Assembly: GCA_020161535.1 (NCBI GenBank)
Contig: JAIUNW010000001.1
Location: 124,001 to 188,000 of the forward strand
Length of the DNA: 64,000 bases
Reading direction: 5' to 3'
From: Bacteroidota bacterium
GTDB taxonomy: Bacteria; Bacteroidota; Bacteroidia; Chitinophagales; Chitinophagaceae
This document shows, in pieces, positions 35,207-44,800 of this stretch (the first letter of the stretch is position 1; each line of letters opens with the position of its first letter). The translations under genes were made by a program, and so were the position numbers. Below the pieces are notes generated by a model. That model did not search any database. It had not been told where the DNA came from and saw nothing but the letters and a program-made list of their open reading frames with translations.

Positions 35207-36274
35207 TTATTCTTTTCCCTTAATGGGAATAAAAAGCAGATAGGAATCGTTTTGGTCGCGGGAAGCCACGGCAAGCACCCGCGGTTCGCCATTTTCAGTA
35301 TATACAAAGGGCCGTTGCAGTTCCATGGGGGTAAATCGGCTTCCGTCTGACATCGGAATATCAGGCCGTAAAATTTCAAACTCAGCAGCCTTATTCCAGT
35401 TAATGCCATCCGCCGAGCTCACCATATAGATTATATTGTCGTTGTGAAAAACTGCGTAATAAAAATTCCGTTTGGAATCATACCAGAGGGCCATATCTTC
35501 CGTATTCATATAATCTATAACCGGCTTCGGTTGCATCACAAAAGGGCCAACGGGTGAATCTCCGATAGCCAGGGCTTGGTTTCTTGCGCCACCTGCCCTA
35601 TCTCTATCGCCTTTCACGATCAGGTAATACCGTTTGTCGGCCCCCTGGCAAATGGTTGGATTAACGGTGAGCACTTTAATGGGCCCGGATGGTTCGATCA
35701 AGGGTTTATCAAACCGTCTCCAGGGGCCATTCAACGACTTACTAACGGCAACGCCTGTTCGTTGGTTGTTTCGAATTTGCATCCAGAGGGGACTTTTGGC
35801 GCCCAGCTTTGCATTTTGCCTTATATCATTTTCCGTGTAGTCGATGTCAAGATGTGTGGATATATAATACAGGTAATATTTGCCATCAAAATAGTGAACC
35901 CTTGGGTTGTGTACATTCAATGCATTCCAACCGGTTCCGCCTTTTGCTTTTAGGGCGACGCCAACAAATGTATAGGGGCCTTCGGGTTTATCGGCAATGG
36001 CCTGTGCCACTTCCGAATAAGTAAGCCAACCCCCAAAGCCATATTCCTTTTTCCAGCGTGAATAAAACAAATGATACTTATTGTCTTTCCCTTTTATGAT
36101 AGATGGACACCAGTTGTAATAGCCCTCCGTTCGGAAAATCATGTGTTTCGAAACCGGTTGTAACCACTCTTTGAAAAACAGCGTGTCTTGCGGCTGTTGG
36201 CTGAGCAAGGGCATTGCCCATAAGAGAAATATAGACAGCAATGCTGGTAGGCTATATTTTGTATTATGTCTCAT
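35207..36274 (-). CDS. Secreted GH43-like five-bladed propeller enzyme
   Basis: A 355-residue protein with a clear signal peptide (LLSIFLLWAMPLLSQQ). Repeating beta-propeller strands with YNWCPSIIKGKDNKYHLFYS, HNPRVHYFDGKYYLYY, CQGADKRYYLIVKGDRD and DMALWYDSKRNFYYAVF resemble the GH43/GH62-type fold. The acidic catalytic residues cannot be assigned with confidence by eye. It probably acts on a glycan in the periplasm or outside the cell. It stands alone, next to the AT-rich accessory region, and may belong to that region. Confidence 0.7.
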   Translation of the reverse strand: MRHNTKYSLPALLSIFLLWAMPLLSQQPQDTLFFKEWLQPVSKHMIFRTEGYYNWCPSIIKGKDNKYHLFYSRWKKEYGFGGWLTYSEVAQAIADKPEGPYTFVGVALKAKGGTGWNALNVHNPRVHYFDGKYYLYYISTHLDIDYTENDIRQNAKLGAKSPLWMQIRNNQRTGVAVSKSLNGPWRRFDKPLIEPSGPIKVLTVNPTICQGADKRYYLIVKGDRDRAGGARNQALAIGDSPVGPFVMQPKPVIDYMNTEDMALWYDSKRNFYYAVFHNDNIIYMVSSADGINWNKAAEFEILRPDIPMSDGSRFTPMELQRPFVYTENGEPRVLAVASRDQNDSYLLFIPIKGKE

Positions 36275-36407
36275 AATAATTGTACTTCTAAAGTTGTTCG
36301 GCCAATACCTTTTGGGTTATGCAACCACCCACCACCTGTATGAAAAATAAATACCGATTACAGCCTACATTTATGGCGTAACTGCCCAAGCTGTTGATCG
36401 TCCCATT

Positions 36408-36420
36408 GGGAATAATTCCC
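36408..36420. promoter_or_regulatory. GGGAAT-A-ATTCCC palindrome
   Basis: A perfect 6-base inverted repeat around a single central A, 21 bases before the start of the two-helix membrane protein gene. It could be an operator. The surrounding gap has no strong -7 box, so the assignment is weak. Confidence 0.3.
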
Positions 36421-36441
36421 GTAAAAAATACATTACACCAT

Positions 36442-36855
36442 ATGAACAAAGACAAAATTGAACAAATACTAGACAAACTTACGGAGGAGGATTTTTTCAA
36501 ATCTAAAGAATCTGGGTTAAGCCAGGCAGAAATTGACTATCTAAAAGACAACCCACACTTACTGGAAGAACTTTCAAATACTTCCTTAATCAAGAAGCGA
36601 TATATTTTCATCGTATTTTTTATCAGCCTGACGATGTCGGCATTGGCTAAATTTTTCCAGTACACCCATGTATTAGCGGGGTTTGAAATACTGAATGACA
36701 TTTTCACCAATGTTCTATTTTCAATCGCCATGGAAATGCTGGGGGCTTCCATCGTTGCATTTATGTTGGAAATTATGTTTGAAAAAAGGGTCGAAAAAAA
36801 CCAACAGATAATAAAACAAATCCGCAAAGAGATGGAGAAAGCCAACACCCAGTAA
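36442..36855 (+). CDS. Small two-helix membrane protein
   Basis: A 137-residue protein with a charged N-terminal ~45 residues (KIEQILDKLTEEDFF). Two hydrophobic segments follow (about residues 52-70 and 86-107), then a basic coiled C-terminus (KRVEKNQQIIKQIRKEMEK). I do not recognise the family. The frame is open 16 codons upstream, but the ATG at 36442 is the first sensible start. It is AT-richer than the housekeeping genes and lies in the likely integrated region. Confidence 0.65.
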   Translation: MNKDKIEQILDKLTEEDFFKSKESGLSQAEIDYLKDNPHLLEELSNTSLIKKRYIFIVFFISLTMSALAKFFQYTHVLAGFEILNDIFTNVLFSIAMEMLGASIVAFMLEIMFEKRVEKNQQIIKQIRKEMEKANTQ

Positions 36856-37138
36856 AATGGGAAAGAGGTGCAAAATAAGTATTTCGTGAGCTACACTTCG
36901 GTAGGTACCAAAATATTTGTGAATTACTTAGCGCTGAGGGGTTAGAGCCGATTTCTTAAAAGCGTCAGCTAGCACACCATTGACCGTATTATAGTACACC
37001 GTGGGTAGTGTTTCTGTTTGATGCATATATTTTGCATGTTTATGAATCAAATGCATGTTGTATATTTCAATATCCATTAAAATTGTATTGGAAAATCGAA
37101 GGTTTTTGTATAATTAAAAATATTGGCTATTCAAATAG
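36856..37138. other. AT-rich noncoding stretch
   Basis: No convincing gene is visible. It contains several ATGCAT-like palindromes around 37020-37055 and a 49-codon minus-strand frame (36928-37077) without recognisable features. The composition is clearly richer in AT than the flanking chromosome. Confidence 0.4.
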
Positions 37139-37489
37139 ATGAAATCTAACAAAGGCGCAAAAGGATTAGAATTTCCAATAACGGAAATTCCATCAAGACT
37201 AAAAATGGGGCATAGCCGCTAGGAAATCAAGGAAAAACTCGGCTATTCTGAATTTTGCTTAGACCAAGCCGTGTCCGATCTTGGCAACGAAAAGCTGTAT
37301 GCTTCAATTTGCCTATACAAGGAATGGTTAGTGCTTGGAAATTCCAATATCAATTCAGAATTGCCGGGTCGTCCGAGCATTCTAATTCCTGAAGAAGTAA
37401 AAACAACCGTCGAGGTATTGAACAAATTTGTGAATCAAAATGAAGTAGAAAAGCCTGCGAAGCGAAGGCCAGAACCGGACAAAACTTAG
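37139..37489 (+). pseudogene. Interrupted hypothetical gene with in-frame TAG
   Basis: From an ATG at 37139 the frame encodes MKSNKGAKGLEFPI and reaches a TAG at 37220-37222 (codon 28). It then continues open for 88 codons with EIKEKLGYSEFCLDQAV and later RPSILIPEEVKTTVEVL to a stop at 37489. The continuity of frame across the single TAG suggests a nonsense mutation. Restart at GTG 37271 could still give a 72-residue fragment. I do not recognise the protein; the total would be about 116 residues. Confidence 0.5.
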
Positions 37490-37672
37490 AGGTGTGGCGA
37501 ATAGGGCAATTGTGCCAGTATGCAGACGTTTGGCAAGGGTGCGAAAGATAAGACATAAGGGTTGGGTTAGTATGCTGCCTGCCGACGGCTCTTTTCAAAG
37601 GACTATCCAAAATACCCACTGACATTTATAATGTAAATAGAACACGTATAATTATCTTAAACCGAAATCGAA

Positions 37673-38137
37673 ATGAAAAAACTCTTTACAGCACTAACGA
37701 TTGCAATCTCCCTTACTGCATCGGCGCAAAAGTCTGAAGTCATTGCCGTCGATTCCGCAACAAAAGCCGACCTCTATTCCAAGTCGATGGAATGGGTGGC
37801 AAAAACCTGGAGCAAGGCCAACGAAGTCGTTCAATCAAAAGACCCCGAAGCGGGCGTAATAATAGTTAAGGGAGGGTTGGCCAGTAAACCTAAATCATTG
37901 GGGATGCCGGTCGCTGGTATGACCTATACAACTGTAACTATTCGCGTTAAGGATGGTAAGGCGAAGATTGATTTTGAAGACACCTTTTTTCGGCACAGCA
38001 TGGGAACAGTAAACTTCACAGATAAGAGTGCCGATACGTGCATATATAAGAAATGGAAAGCAGCAGTTGACGAAGAACAGATAGGCATGATTGCTGATTT
38101 AAAACTAGCGCTAACAAAAAAGTTGGAAGATTTTTAA
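37673..38137 (+). CDS. DUF4468-type exported protein
   Basis: A 154-residue protein with a signal peptide (LFTALTIAISLTASAQ) and a globular part of the DUF4468 type, TBP-like fold: SKSMEWVAKTWSKANEVVQ and VTIRVKDGKAKIDFEDTFFRH. The function is unknown; such proteins are common in Bacteroidota. It is followed after four bases by another small exported protein, so the two form an operon. Confidence 0.75.
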   Translation: MKKLFTALTIAISLTASAQKSEVIAVDSATKADLYSKSMEWVAKTWSKANEVVQSKDPEAGVIIVKGGLASKPKSLGMPVAGMTYTTVTIRVKDGKAKIDFEDTFFRHSMGTVNFTDKSADTCIYKKWKAAVDEEQIGMIADLKLALTKKLEDF

Positions 38138-38141
38138 CCGT

Positions 38142-38627
38142 ATGAGAATGAGATTTTTTATTCTAGTGCTTACGCTTATTCCAAGCGCTTTGGTTGCGCA
38201 ATGCAAGGGGATAACTAAAGACGTGGACGAGTTTAAGAATATTACAACTTATTCGACGCCTTACATAAAGGGGATACTATCAACGGCCCCGCTCCCGCTC
38301 GCTGCTTCAAAAATTATAACCGATACAGATACCGCATACCTGTTGCACTTTCAGCTAGTCGCTGGGGCTTATGACCCATATAAAAAAGGACTGTATGTTT
38401 TATTCGACAACGGCGAAAAGTGGATCATGGATGAGACGGAAATAAAATGCAGATATGGGAGTTCCTTTAATTATTATTCTGCTTATTTTTTATTGGATGA
38501 AGAAAAGATAGCCACACTGAATAACAATGCTATAACAAAATTCAAACTATTTACGCACGAAAGGACTTTGCAAAAAGGTCAATACTCGGACTTTGTTAAG
38601 TTGTTTAAGTGTATTCAGGCCTTATAA
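38142..38627 (+). CDS. Small exported protein of unknown function
   Basis: A 161-residue protein with a signal peptide (FFILVLTLIPSALVAQ) and a likely beta-rich mature part (YLLHFQLVAGAY, LYVLFDNGEKWIMDE, FKLFTHERTL). I do not recognise it. Cotranscription with the DUF4468 gene suggests a linked envelope role. Its last 13 bases overlap the end of the broken recombinase gene on the other strand. Confidence 0.65.
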   Translation: MRMRFFILVLTLIPSALVAQCKGITKDVDEFKNITTYSTPYIKGILSTAPLPLAASKIITDTDTAYLLHFQLVAGAYDPYKKGLYVLFDNGEKWIMDETEIKCRYGSSFNYYSAYFLLDEEKIATLNNNAITKFKLFTHERTLQKGQYSDFVKLFKCIQAL

Positions 38628-39752
38628 CTCGTCCACGCCTTCTTAACTTCTCGCTCGATCTTGTAGTTGGTGACGCTATAATGGTGCATTACCGCTACGG
38701 TGTTGCCCATTAACTCCGCGGCCACTTCACAACTAATGCCGCGATCGGCACACATGGTGATCGCAAACGTCTTTCGGGCAGAATGGGTGGTGATGTGTCT
38801 TTCGATGCCAACTTTGGGTAACACTCCGGCTAGGGTTTCGTTGATTTGTTGCTTATGTACAATGCACGCCACCGTATTGAACAGCGGCACCAGCCGGCCC
38901 GGGCCGGGCGGTACCGGCATCGAGACTCATGTTTTGTTTTTATGTGCCACGGTTCTGATCCATCCGTCTTTGACTGCAGTCTTAGCATTGAATGTTCGCC
39001 AATCCGATACCCGGAGCCCGGCGTAACAACCCAATAAAAAATACAACACCGCCGCCTGTGGTTTGCCGGATAGCTTATGTACCAGCTTCTCCAACTTGGA
39101 CACCTCGTCAACCGATAGGTATTCTTTTGGTTTTGATTGTTCTTCAGGTAGGGTAAAATCAGTGAATGGATAGTAATCTGTCAGCCCTTCTTTACGCGCG
39201 GCATTGATAACAATTCTGATATGCCGAAGCAAAATCCGGGTGTAGCCGGGCGAAAGATCAAGCGCCCGCAAATGTGTTTCGTAGTTGAAGAGTAGTTTTG
39301 GTGTGATTTCTTCGAACGAAATCGAATGCCGGGTAAACGCATGAAAGTGTTTGGTGTGTGAGTTGTAATTGACAATGGTCCGTTCTTTCTTCCTGGCCTT
39401 GCTTTGATTGGTGAACTTTTCAGCGAAGGCAAAGAAGTCGTTGCCGCCAGCCGAGGCCGCGACGGATATTTTTACCGACCCGGACGTGATGGCCTTTCCG
39501 GCGATCTGATCAGCATGAATTTTTTTTAGGACTTCGGTTTTTTGGCCTGCAGATCAGCATTGATAAGTGCCGCGTCTTTGACTGCATCCCGGACACATTC
39601 GTTCTTTGCGTCCCAAAACCGTTCGGTGGTGTGTTTGCTGGTGGCGATGAGGCTTCTCTTTCCGTTCACGTAAATACGAATGTAAATTGGGTGTTGGCTT
39701 TCTTGTTTGTTTTTTGTAGCCTGAGAACTAACGATATTGTTGCCTTAGTCAT
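38615..39752 (-). pseudogene. Broken tyrosine recombinase (integrase)
   Basis: Three frames together encode a Bacteroidota-type tyrosine integrase of about 375 residues. The N-terminal arm-binding part starts at ATG 39752 (TISLVLRLQK) and shifts frame near an A-run at 39710-39715 into HPIYIRIYVNGKRS. A second shift at the A-run near 39538-39543 leads into the core domain (YETHLRALDLSPGYTR). An in-frame TGA at 38927-38929, at the place of a likely CGA Arg codon after HKNKT, cuts off the catalytic end. That end still has HSARKTFA and the tyrosine in MHHYSV; the usual histidine of LGHT is Asn in MGNT. Two frameshifts and a nonsense codon argue for inactivation. Confidence 0.85.
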
Positions 39753-39828
39753 GGGTGACAAATAGGTGACGAATTTAGCCCTTTCCTAGCCACTACTTCA
39801 CACTATTTCACACCCTTTATACATAAGA

Positions 39829-39851
39829 AAAGCCGCGACCAGCGCGGCTTT
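39829..39851 (-). terminator. Hairpin downstream of tRNA-Lys
   Basis: AAAGCCGCG and CGCGGCTTT form a perfect 9-base stem with a 5-base loop. On the minus strand it is followed by a TTTTC run, which fits an intrinsic terminator for the tRNA-Lys transcript. Confidence 0.65.
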
Positions 39852-39875
39852 CAGTGTTTTTCGAGGCAAATGAGG

Positions 39876-39948
39876 TGATCCCGCTGGGACTCGAACCCAG
39901 GGCCCATACATTAAAAGTGTATTGCTCTACCAGCTGAGCTACGGAATC
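39876..39948 (-). tRNA. tRNA-Lys (TTT anticodon)
   Basis: A complete 73-base cloverleaf: acceptor GATTCCG/CGGGATC with one wobble pair, D-arm GCTC/GAGC, anticodon stem ATACA/TGTAT with loop CTTTTAA, and T-arm CTGGG/CCCAG with TTCGAGT. The anticodon TTT reads Lys codons. CCA is not encoded. A strong promoter lies just upstream and a hairpin downstream. The broken integrase lies immediately beyond its 3' end, the usual place of an integration site. Confidence 0.96.
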
Positions 39949-39966
39949 ATTCCCGTTTTGGGAGTG

Positions 39967-39997
39967 CAAAAATAGGCATAAAACATTTCCACCCAAA
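39967..39997 (-). promoter_or_regulatory. Promoter of tRNA-Lys
   Basis: On the minus strand TTTG (39994-39997), a 19-base spacer and TATTTTTG (39967-39974) match the Bacteroidota consensus. Transcription would start roughly a dozen bases before the tRNA. Confidence 0.75.
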
Positions 39998-40070
39998 TTT
40001 TTATTAGACTTTTTTCAGCAACATAACGCGAAGCCGCCATTGTAACAGCCAAGTTGCCAATCGCTTACAC

Positions 40071-40102
40071 TTTTGTGAACAGGTGTTTTTTGGCTAGGTT
40101 TG
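40071..40102 (+). promoter_or_regulatory. Promoter of the SDR-SAM hydrolase pair
   Basis: TTTTG (40071-40075), a 19-base spacer and TAGGTTTG (40095-40102) form a consensus promoter. It is 19 bases before the ATG of the SDR gene and back-to-back with the tRNA-Lys promoter. Confidence 0.7.
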
Positions 40103-40121
40103 CAGCTTAATAAGCACGCAC

Positions 40122-40931
40122 ATGTCGTCGTTTTTTACCAATAAGGTTGTTGCCATCACCGGCGGAAGCGAAGGGATTGGAAAAGCACTCATCGATGCGC
40201 TTATTCCCCTCGGCGCCCGCATTGCCACCTGCGGCAGGAACTTCGACAAACTCTACAACCTGCAAATGCAGTACACCAATGTAATGCTGCATACGGTTGT
40301 TACCGACGTTAGCAAAGAGGAAGACTGCCGCAAATTCATCGAAAGCACCATTGACACGTTTGGGCATATTGATGTACTCATCAACAATGCCGGCATTTCC
40401 ATGCGCGCCCTGTTTGAAGATGCCAGCACCGAAGTATTCCGCAAAGTGATGGACGTGAATTTTTTCGGCAGCGTCTATTGCACCAAATATGCCTTGCCCT
40501 CCCTGATCAAACAACAGGGTGTGATCGTCGGTATCTCTTCCATTGCCGGCTATCGCGGATTGCCGGGTCGAAGCGCTTATTCTGCCTCCAAATTCGCCCT
40601 CCAGGGATGGCTCGAATCCATCCGCACCGAATTGCTCGATAAACAAGTACATGTCATGTGGGTGTCGCCCGGCTTCACCGCCAGCAATATTCGCGTTGCC
40701 GCCCTCAATGCCAATGCCCAAAGCCAGGGCGCCAGCACCATGGACGAAGAATCCATGATGTCGGCCGCCGAATGTGCCGAACATATTCTGCGCGCCATCG
40801 AGAAAAAGAAACGATCGGCCGTTTTGAGTGTAACCGATAAACGAACCGTACTGGTTACCCGACTTTTTCCCGCCTGGGCCGACAAGCTTACCCGCAATTT
40901 TTTCTTCAAAGACGGTAAACTGGTCAAATAG
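40122..40931 (+). CDS. Short-chain dehydrogenase/reductase
   Basis: A 269-residue cytoplasmic NAD(P)-dependent oxidoreductase. The cofactor motif is TGGSEGIGKAL, followed by NNAG and the catalytic SSIAGYRG and YSASK. The substrate is not evident. The stop TAG overlaps the GTG start of the SAM hydrolase gene by one base, so the two are translationally coupled. A consensus promoter lies 19 bases upstream of the ATG. Confidence 0.88.
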   Translation: MSSFFTNKVVAITGGSEGIGKALIDALIPLGARIATCGRNFDKLYNLQMQYTNVMLHTVVTDVSKEEDCRKFIESTIDTFGHIDVLINNAGISMRALFEDASTEVFRKVMDVNFFGSVYCTKYALPSLIKQQGVIVGISSIAGYRGLPGRSAYSASKFALQGWLESIRTELLDKQVHVMWVSPGFTASNIRVAALNANAQSQGASTMDEESMMSAAECAEHILRAIEKKKRSAVLSVTDKRTVLVTRLFPAWADKLTRNFFFKDGKLVK

Positions 40932-41752
40932 TGGCATTGATCACGCTGACATCCGACTTTGGCACACAAGACTTTCTCGCAGGAGCTATCAAGGGTATGT
41001 TGCTGCAACACGACCCACAATGCCAGCTCATCGATATCACCCACGATATTCATCCATTTAACTATCCGCAGGCGGCCTATATCTGCCGCAACGCGTTCCA
41101 GCATTTTCCCGCCGGCAGCTACCACTTGGTTTTGGTGAATCTCTTTGAAAAAAAACCCGACCAATTGCTGCTGGCCTACCACCAGCAACAATATATTCTC
41201 TGCGCCGACAATGGGTTGCTCACCATGATCCTGGAAGAAAAACCCGAAATGCTGATCGGTCTGCCCGTTAGCGCCGCCAATGCCCGCACCACCCTGCAAT
41301 GTGTTGGCATTTTCAGCAAAGCCATCCAGGACGTGGAAGCCGGCCGGCCCCTGGCCCAGATCGGTCGACCCGATCCCGATTTTATTGAAAAAATCCCCTT
41401 CCGCCCTCTGGTGAAGGATGAATACATCGAGGGACAAATAATATATATCGATAATTTCGAGAATGTGGTGGTTAATATCAGCCGCGACCAGTTTGAGCAG
41501 CACCGCCGCGGCCGCGCCTTTAGCATCGTTTTCAAACGCAATGAAGTGATCGACCGGATCGCCGAAACCTATGCCGATGTGCCCGAAGGCGAGAAACTGG
41601 CGCTGTTCAATTCAGCCGGTTACCTCGAGATCGCTATTAACAAAGGCAATGCCGCCGGCCTCTTCGGCCTGCAGGGATACCTCGAACCGTCGCAAAGTGC
41701 GTATATTCAAAACCGCTTATTTTACCAAACCGTAAAGATCTTTTTCCAATAA
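40931..41752 (+). CDS. SAM hydroxide adenosyltransferase (DUF62)
   Basis: A 273-residue member of the SAM-dependent chlorinase/fluorinase fold family that in most bacteria hydrolyses SAM to adenosine and methionine. The signature DFGTQDFLAGAIKGML, DITHDIHPF and CADNGLLTMI are present. The start is GTG at 40931 inside the SDR stop. The physiological role of SAM hydrolysis is unclear; the coupling to an SDR gene does not identify it. No halogenase-specific residues can be judged by eye. Confidence 0.87.
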   Translation: MALITLTSDFGTQDFLAGAIKGMLLQHDPQCQLIDITHDIHPFNYPQAAYICRNAFQHFPAGSYHLVLVNLFEKKPDQLLLAYHQQQYILCADNGLLTMILEEKPEMLIGLPVSAANARTTLQCVGIFSKAIQDVEAGRPLAQIGRPDPDFIEKIPFRPLVKDEYIEGQIIYIDNFENVVVNISRDQFEQHRRGRAFSIVFKRNEVIDRIAETYADVPEGEKLALFNSAGYLEIAINKGNAAGLFGLQGYLEPSQSAYIQNRLFYQTVKIFFQ

Positions 41753-41779
41753 GGCCGCGGATAGCCTTGTCGCTAACCT

Positions 41780-41787
41780 TATATTTG
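41780..41787 (+). promoter_or_regulatory. -7 box of the DUF2723 gene
   Basis: TATATTTG lies 25 bases before the ATG of the DUF2723 gene. No TTG box is at the proper distance, the nearest TTG being only 10 bases upstream, so the promoter is tentative. Confidence 0.4.
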
Positions 41788-41812
41788 CTCCGCTTTTCTA
41801 AATCAATGCAGT

Positions 41813-44800
41813 ATGCGTTTTAAACAAGTTAACAATATCGCGGGCTGGGTCGTTTGTGCGATTGCCTGTGCCGTTTACCTGCTCACCATGGAAGCGACCG
41901 CCAGTCTCTGGGACTGCGGTGAGTTTATTTCCAGCGTGTATAAACTGCAGGTACCCCATCCGCCCGGTGCCCCCCTCTTTGTATTATTGGGTCGCCTCTT
42001 CGTTACTATTTTCGGGGGATCAAACCCCGCGGTGGCCGTCAACACCATGAGTGCCCTGGCCAGCGGATTTACCATCCTCTTCTTGTTCTGGACCATTACC
42101 CACTTTGCCAAAAAACTGCTGGTGGCCGATAAGGTTGAACCCACCAAACAAAATACCATTGCCATCATTGGCGCCGGCGTTGTTGGTGCCCTTGCTTATA
42201 CTTTCTCCGATTCTTTCTGGTTCAGCGCCGTAGAAGGCGAAGTATATGCCCTCTCCTCTTTCTTCACCGCCATCGTATTCTGGGCCATCCTGAAATGGGA
42301 GCACCATGCCGATGAACCTGGTGCAGACAAATGGATTGTATTCATCTTCTTTATGATGGGGCTGTCGATCGGCGTTCACTTGTTGAACTTGCTGACCATT
42401 CCCGCCATCGTATTGGTTTATTATTTCAAAAGATACAAGCCCACGGTGGCAGGTACATTCTGGGCTTTTGTGATCGGCTGTTTGATTACCGGTTTTGTGC
42501 AGGTGGCCGTGATTCAGTGGACGGTTAAGGGTGCGGGTTGGTTTGATATCCGTTTTGTAAACGGCCTCGGTATGCCTTTCTTCAGCGGCTTCATCTTCTT
42601 CTTTGTATTATTGGCCGTGTTGTTCTGGTTGGGTCTTCGGTATGCAGCCAAAAACCACCTGAACTTTCTACGCCTCGGTATTTGGTGCGCCATCTTTATG
42701 CTGATTGGCTATTCCAGCTATATCACCACCATGATCCGCTCCAGTGCGAATCCTGCCGTAGATATGTATAATGTCGACAACCCGAATGCCCTGGTTGGTT
42801 ACCTGGGTCGTGATCAATACGGTGATTTTCCCCTTTTATACGGACAAGTTTTCACCGCTTCGCCGGTTGATTACGCCGAAGGTGGTATGAAATATTCCAA
42901 GGGCGCTACCCGCTACGAAGAAGTGGGCAACGATGTGAAGCCCGAATACGCGGCTGAAGACAAAATGTTATTCCCCCGGGTTTGGGATGCCAGCAACGAC
43001 CAGCAACATGCTACTTTCTACAAAGAATGGCTTGGCCTGGCCGATGGCGAAAGACCCAATATGGCCAATAACATCAATTTCTTTGTGTCGTATCAATTGA
43101 ACTGGATGTACTGGCGTTATTTCATGTGGAATTTTGCCGGTAAACAAAACGATATCCAGGGCTTCGGCAATGTACGCGATGGCAACTGGATCACCGGCAT
43201 CGCGCCATTCGACAATGCCCGTCTCGGCGATCAGTCGAAAATGCCAGATAGCATCAAACACAACAAGGCGCACAATACCTTATTTGCGCTCCCCTTCCTG
43301 CTCGGTATCTTCGGTGCGATCTACCAGTATTTTGCCCGTCGAAACGATTTCCTGGTTACCGCCTCGCTGTTTTTCTTCACCGGTTTCGCCATTGTTATCT
43401 ACCTGAACCAGCCCGGCAACCAGCCGCGTGAACGAGACTATGCCTATGTTGGTTCATTTTACGCATACGCCATCTGGATTGGCCTTGGAGTTTTGCAAGT
43501 GGCAGAATGGATTCGCAAAAAAGCCTCGGAGCCAGCCGCCAATTGGTCGGCCGTGGCGCTTTGTTTCCTGGCCGTGCCCGTGATCATGGCCAACCAGGAA
43601 TGGGATGACCACGATCGTAGTAAAAAAGTGTTGGCGCGCGACCTGGCCAAAGACTACCTTGAAAGCTGTCCGCCAAACGCGATTCTTTTCACCTATGGCG
43701 ACAACGATACTTACCCGCTCTGGTATGCCCAGGAAGTAGAAGGTATTCGTCCCGATATACGTGTTATCAACAACTCGCTGTTGGGCATCGACTGGTATAT
43801 CAACCAGCTTCGGTATAAGGTGAATGAAAGTGCGCCGATCGATGTGATCTGGTCTGAAGAACAGATTCGTGGTCGCACGCGCGATTATGTGGTTTACCAG
43901 GCACGTCCCGATGTGAACCAAGATAAATTCTACGATCTCTATGATGTTTTAAAGAATGTGGTTGGCAGTGAAGACCCTGCTTTTAAAGTGCAGTTGCAGG
44001 GTGGTGAAATGATCAACTACCTGCCGGCCAAAAAATTCATTCTGCCGGTAGATGAAAACCTGGTGCGTAGCAATAAAACGGTGAATCCGGGCGACAGTGT
44101 ACTCAGCCAGATACCCGTTATTATTCCTGAAAACCGGAATACGCTGTTAAAGAATGACCTCGCTATACTGACCATCATTGCTGCCAATAAATGGAAGCGT
44201 CCGATATGTTTCACTGCGCCTTACACGGCGGGTGAACTGGGCTTTGGCAACTATGTGCGCAAAGACGGTCTCACGTATCGCCTGGTGCCCATTAAAAACA
44301 ATACCGGTTTTAATACCGATTGGATGGTTGACAAACTGAATAACAAATTCGGTTTCGGAAGTGCAAATATTCCAGGTGTGTATTTTGACGAACAAAACAG
44401 GTTGCACCTGAACAGTATACGCGCGGCCTTTGCCGATGGCGCTGCCAGCCTCGCCGACCTCAACCGGAAAGACGAAGCCAAGCAGTTGCTCGACAAAGCC
44501 GACAAAGGCATTTTGAACATCAACCTGCCTTATGCGATGGTGAGCAAAAACAACCAACACAATTATTTCAACTTTAAATTCCTCGAAGCAGCTTACAAAG
44601 CCGGCCACACGACGCTCGCAGCGCGGGTATCAGCCGAATTGCACAAGGACTTTGAGCAGCAAATTGCCTATATCAATCAATTGTCTGACAGCAAGCAAGA
44701 TGGCCTGCGCCAGGAACTGATGGGTGCGCAGCAACTCCTGCAGATGCTCAATTCACTTGACGCCAGCTACAAGGCAGGTGGCAGCAGTTTACAGCCAGCC

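Noticed and set aside
36928..37077. 49-codon minus-strand frame in the AT-rich stretch
   Set aside because: No promoter, no hydrophobic or domain feature, and a length expected by chance. Kept only as a note.
39753..39875. Direct repeat of the tRNA-Lys 3' end as an attachment site
   Set aside because: I looked for a second copy of the tRNA 3' end across roughly 35-39 kb and saw none, so no att site is claimed.
40107..41503. Two long minus-strand frames opposite the SDR and SAM hydrolase genes
   Set aside because: Both are codon-bias shadows; the plus-strand genes have complete family motifs and a promoter.
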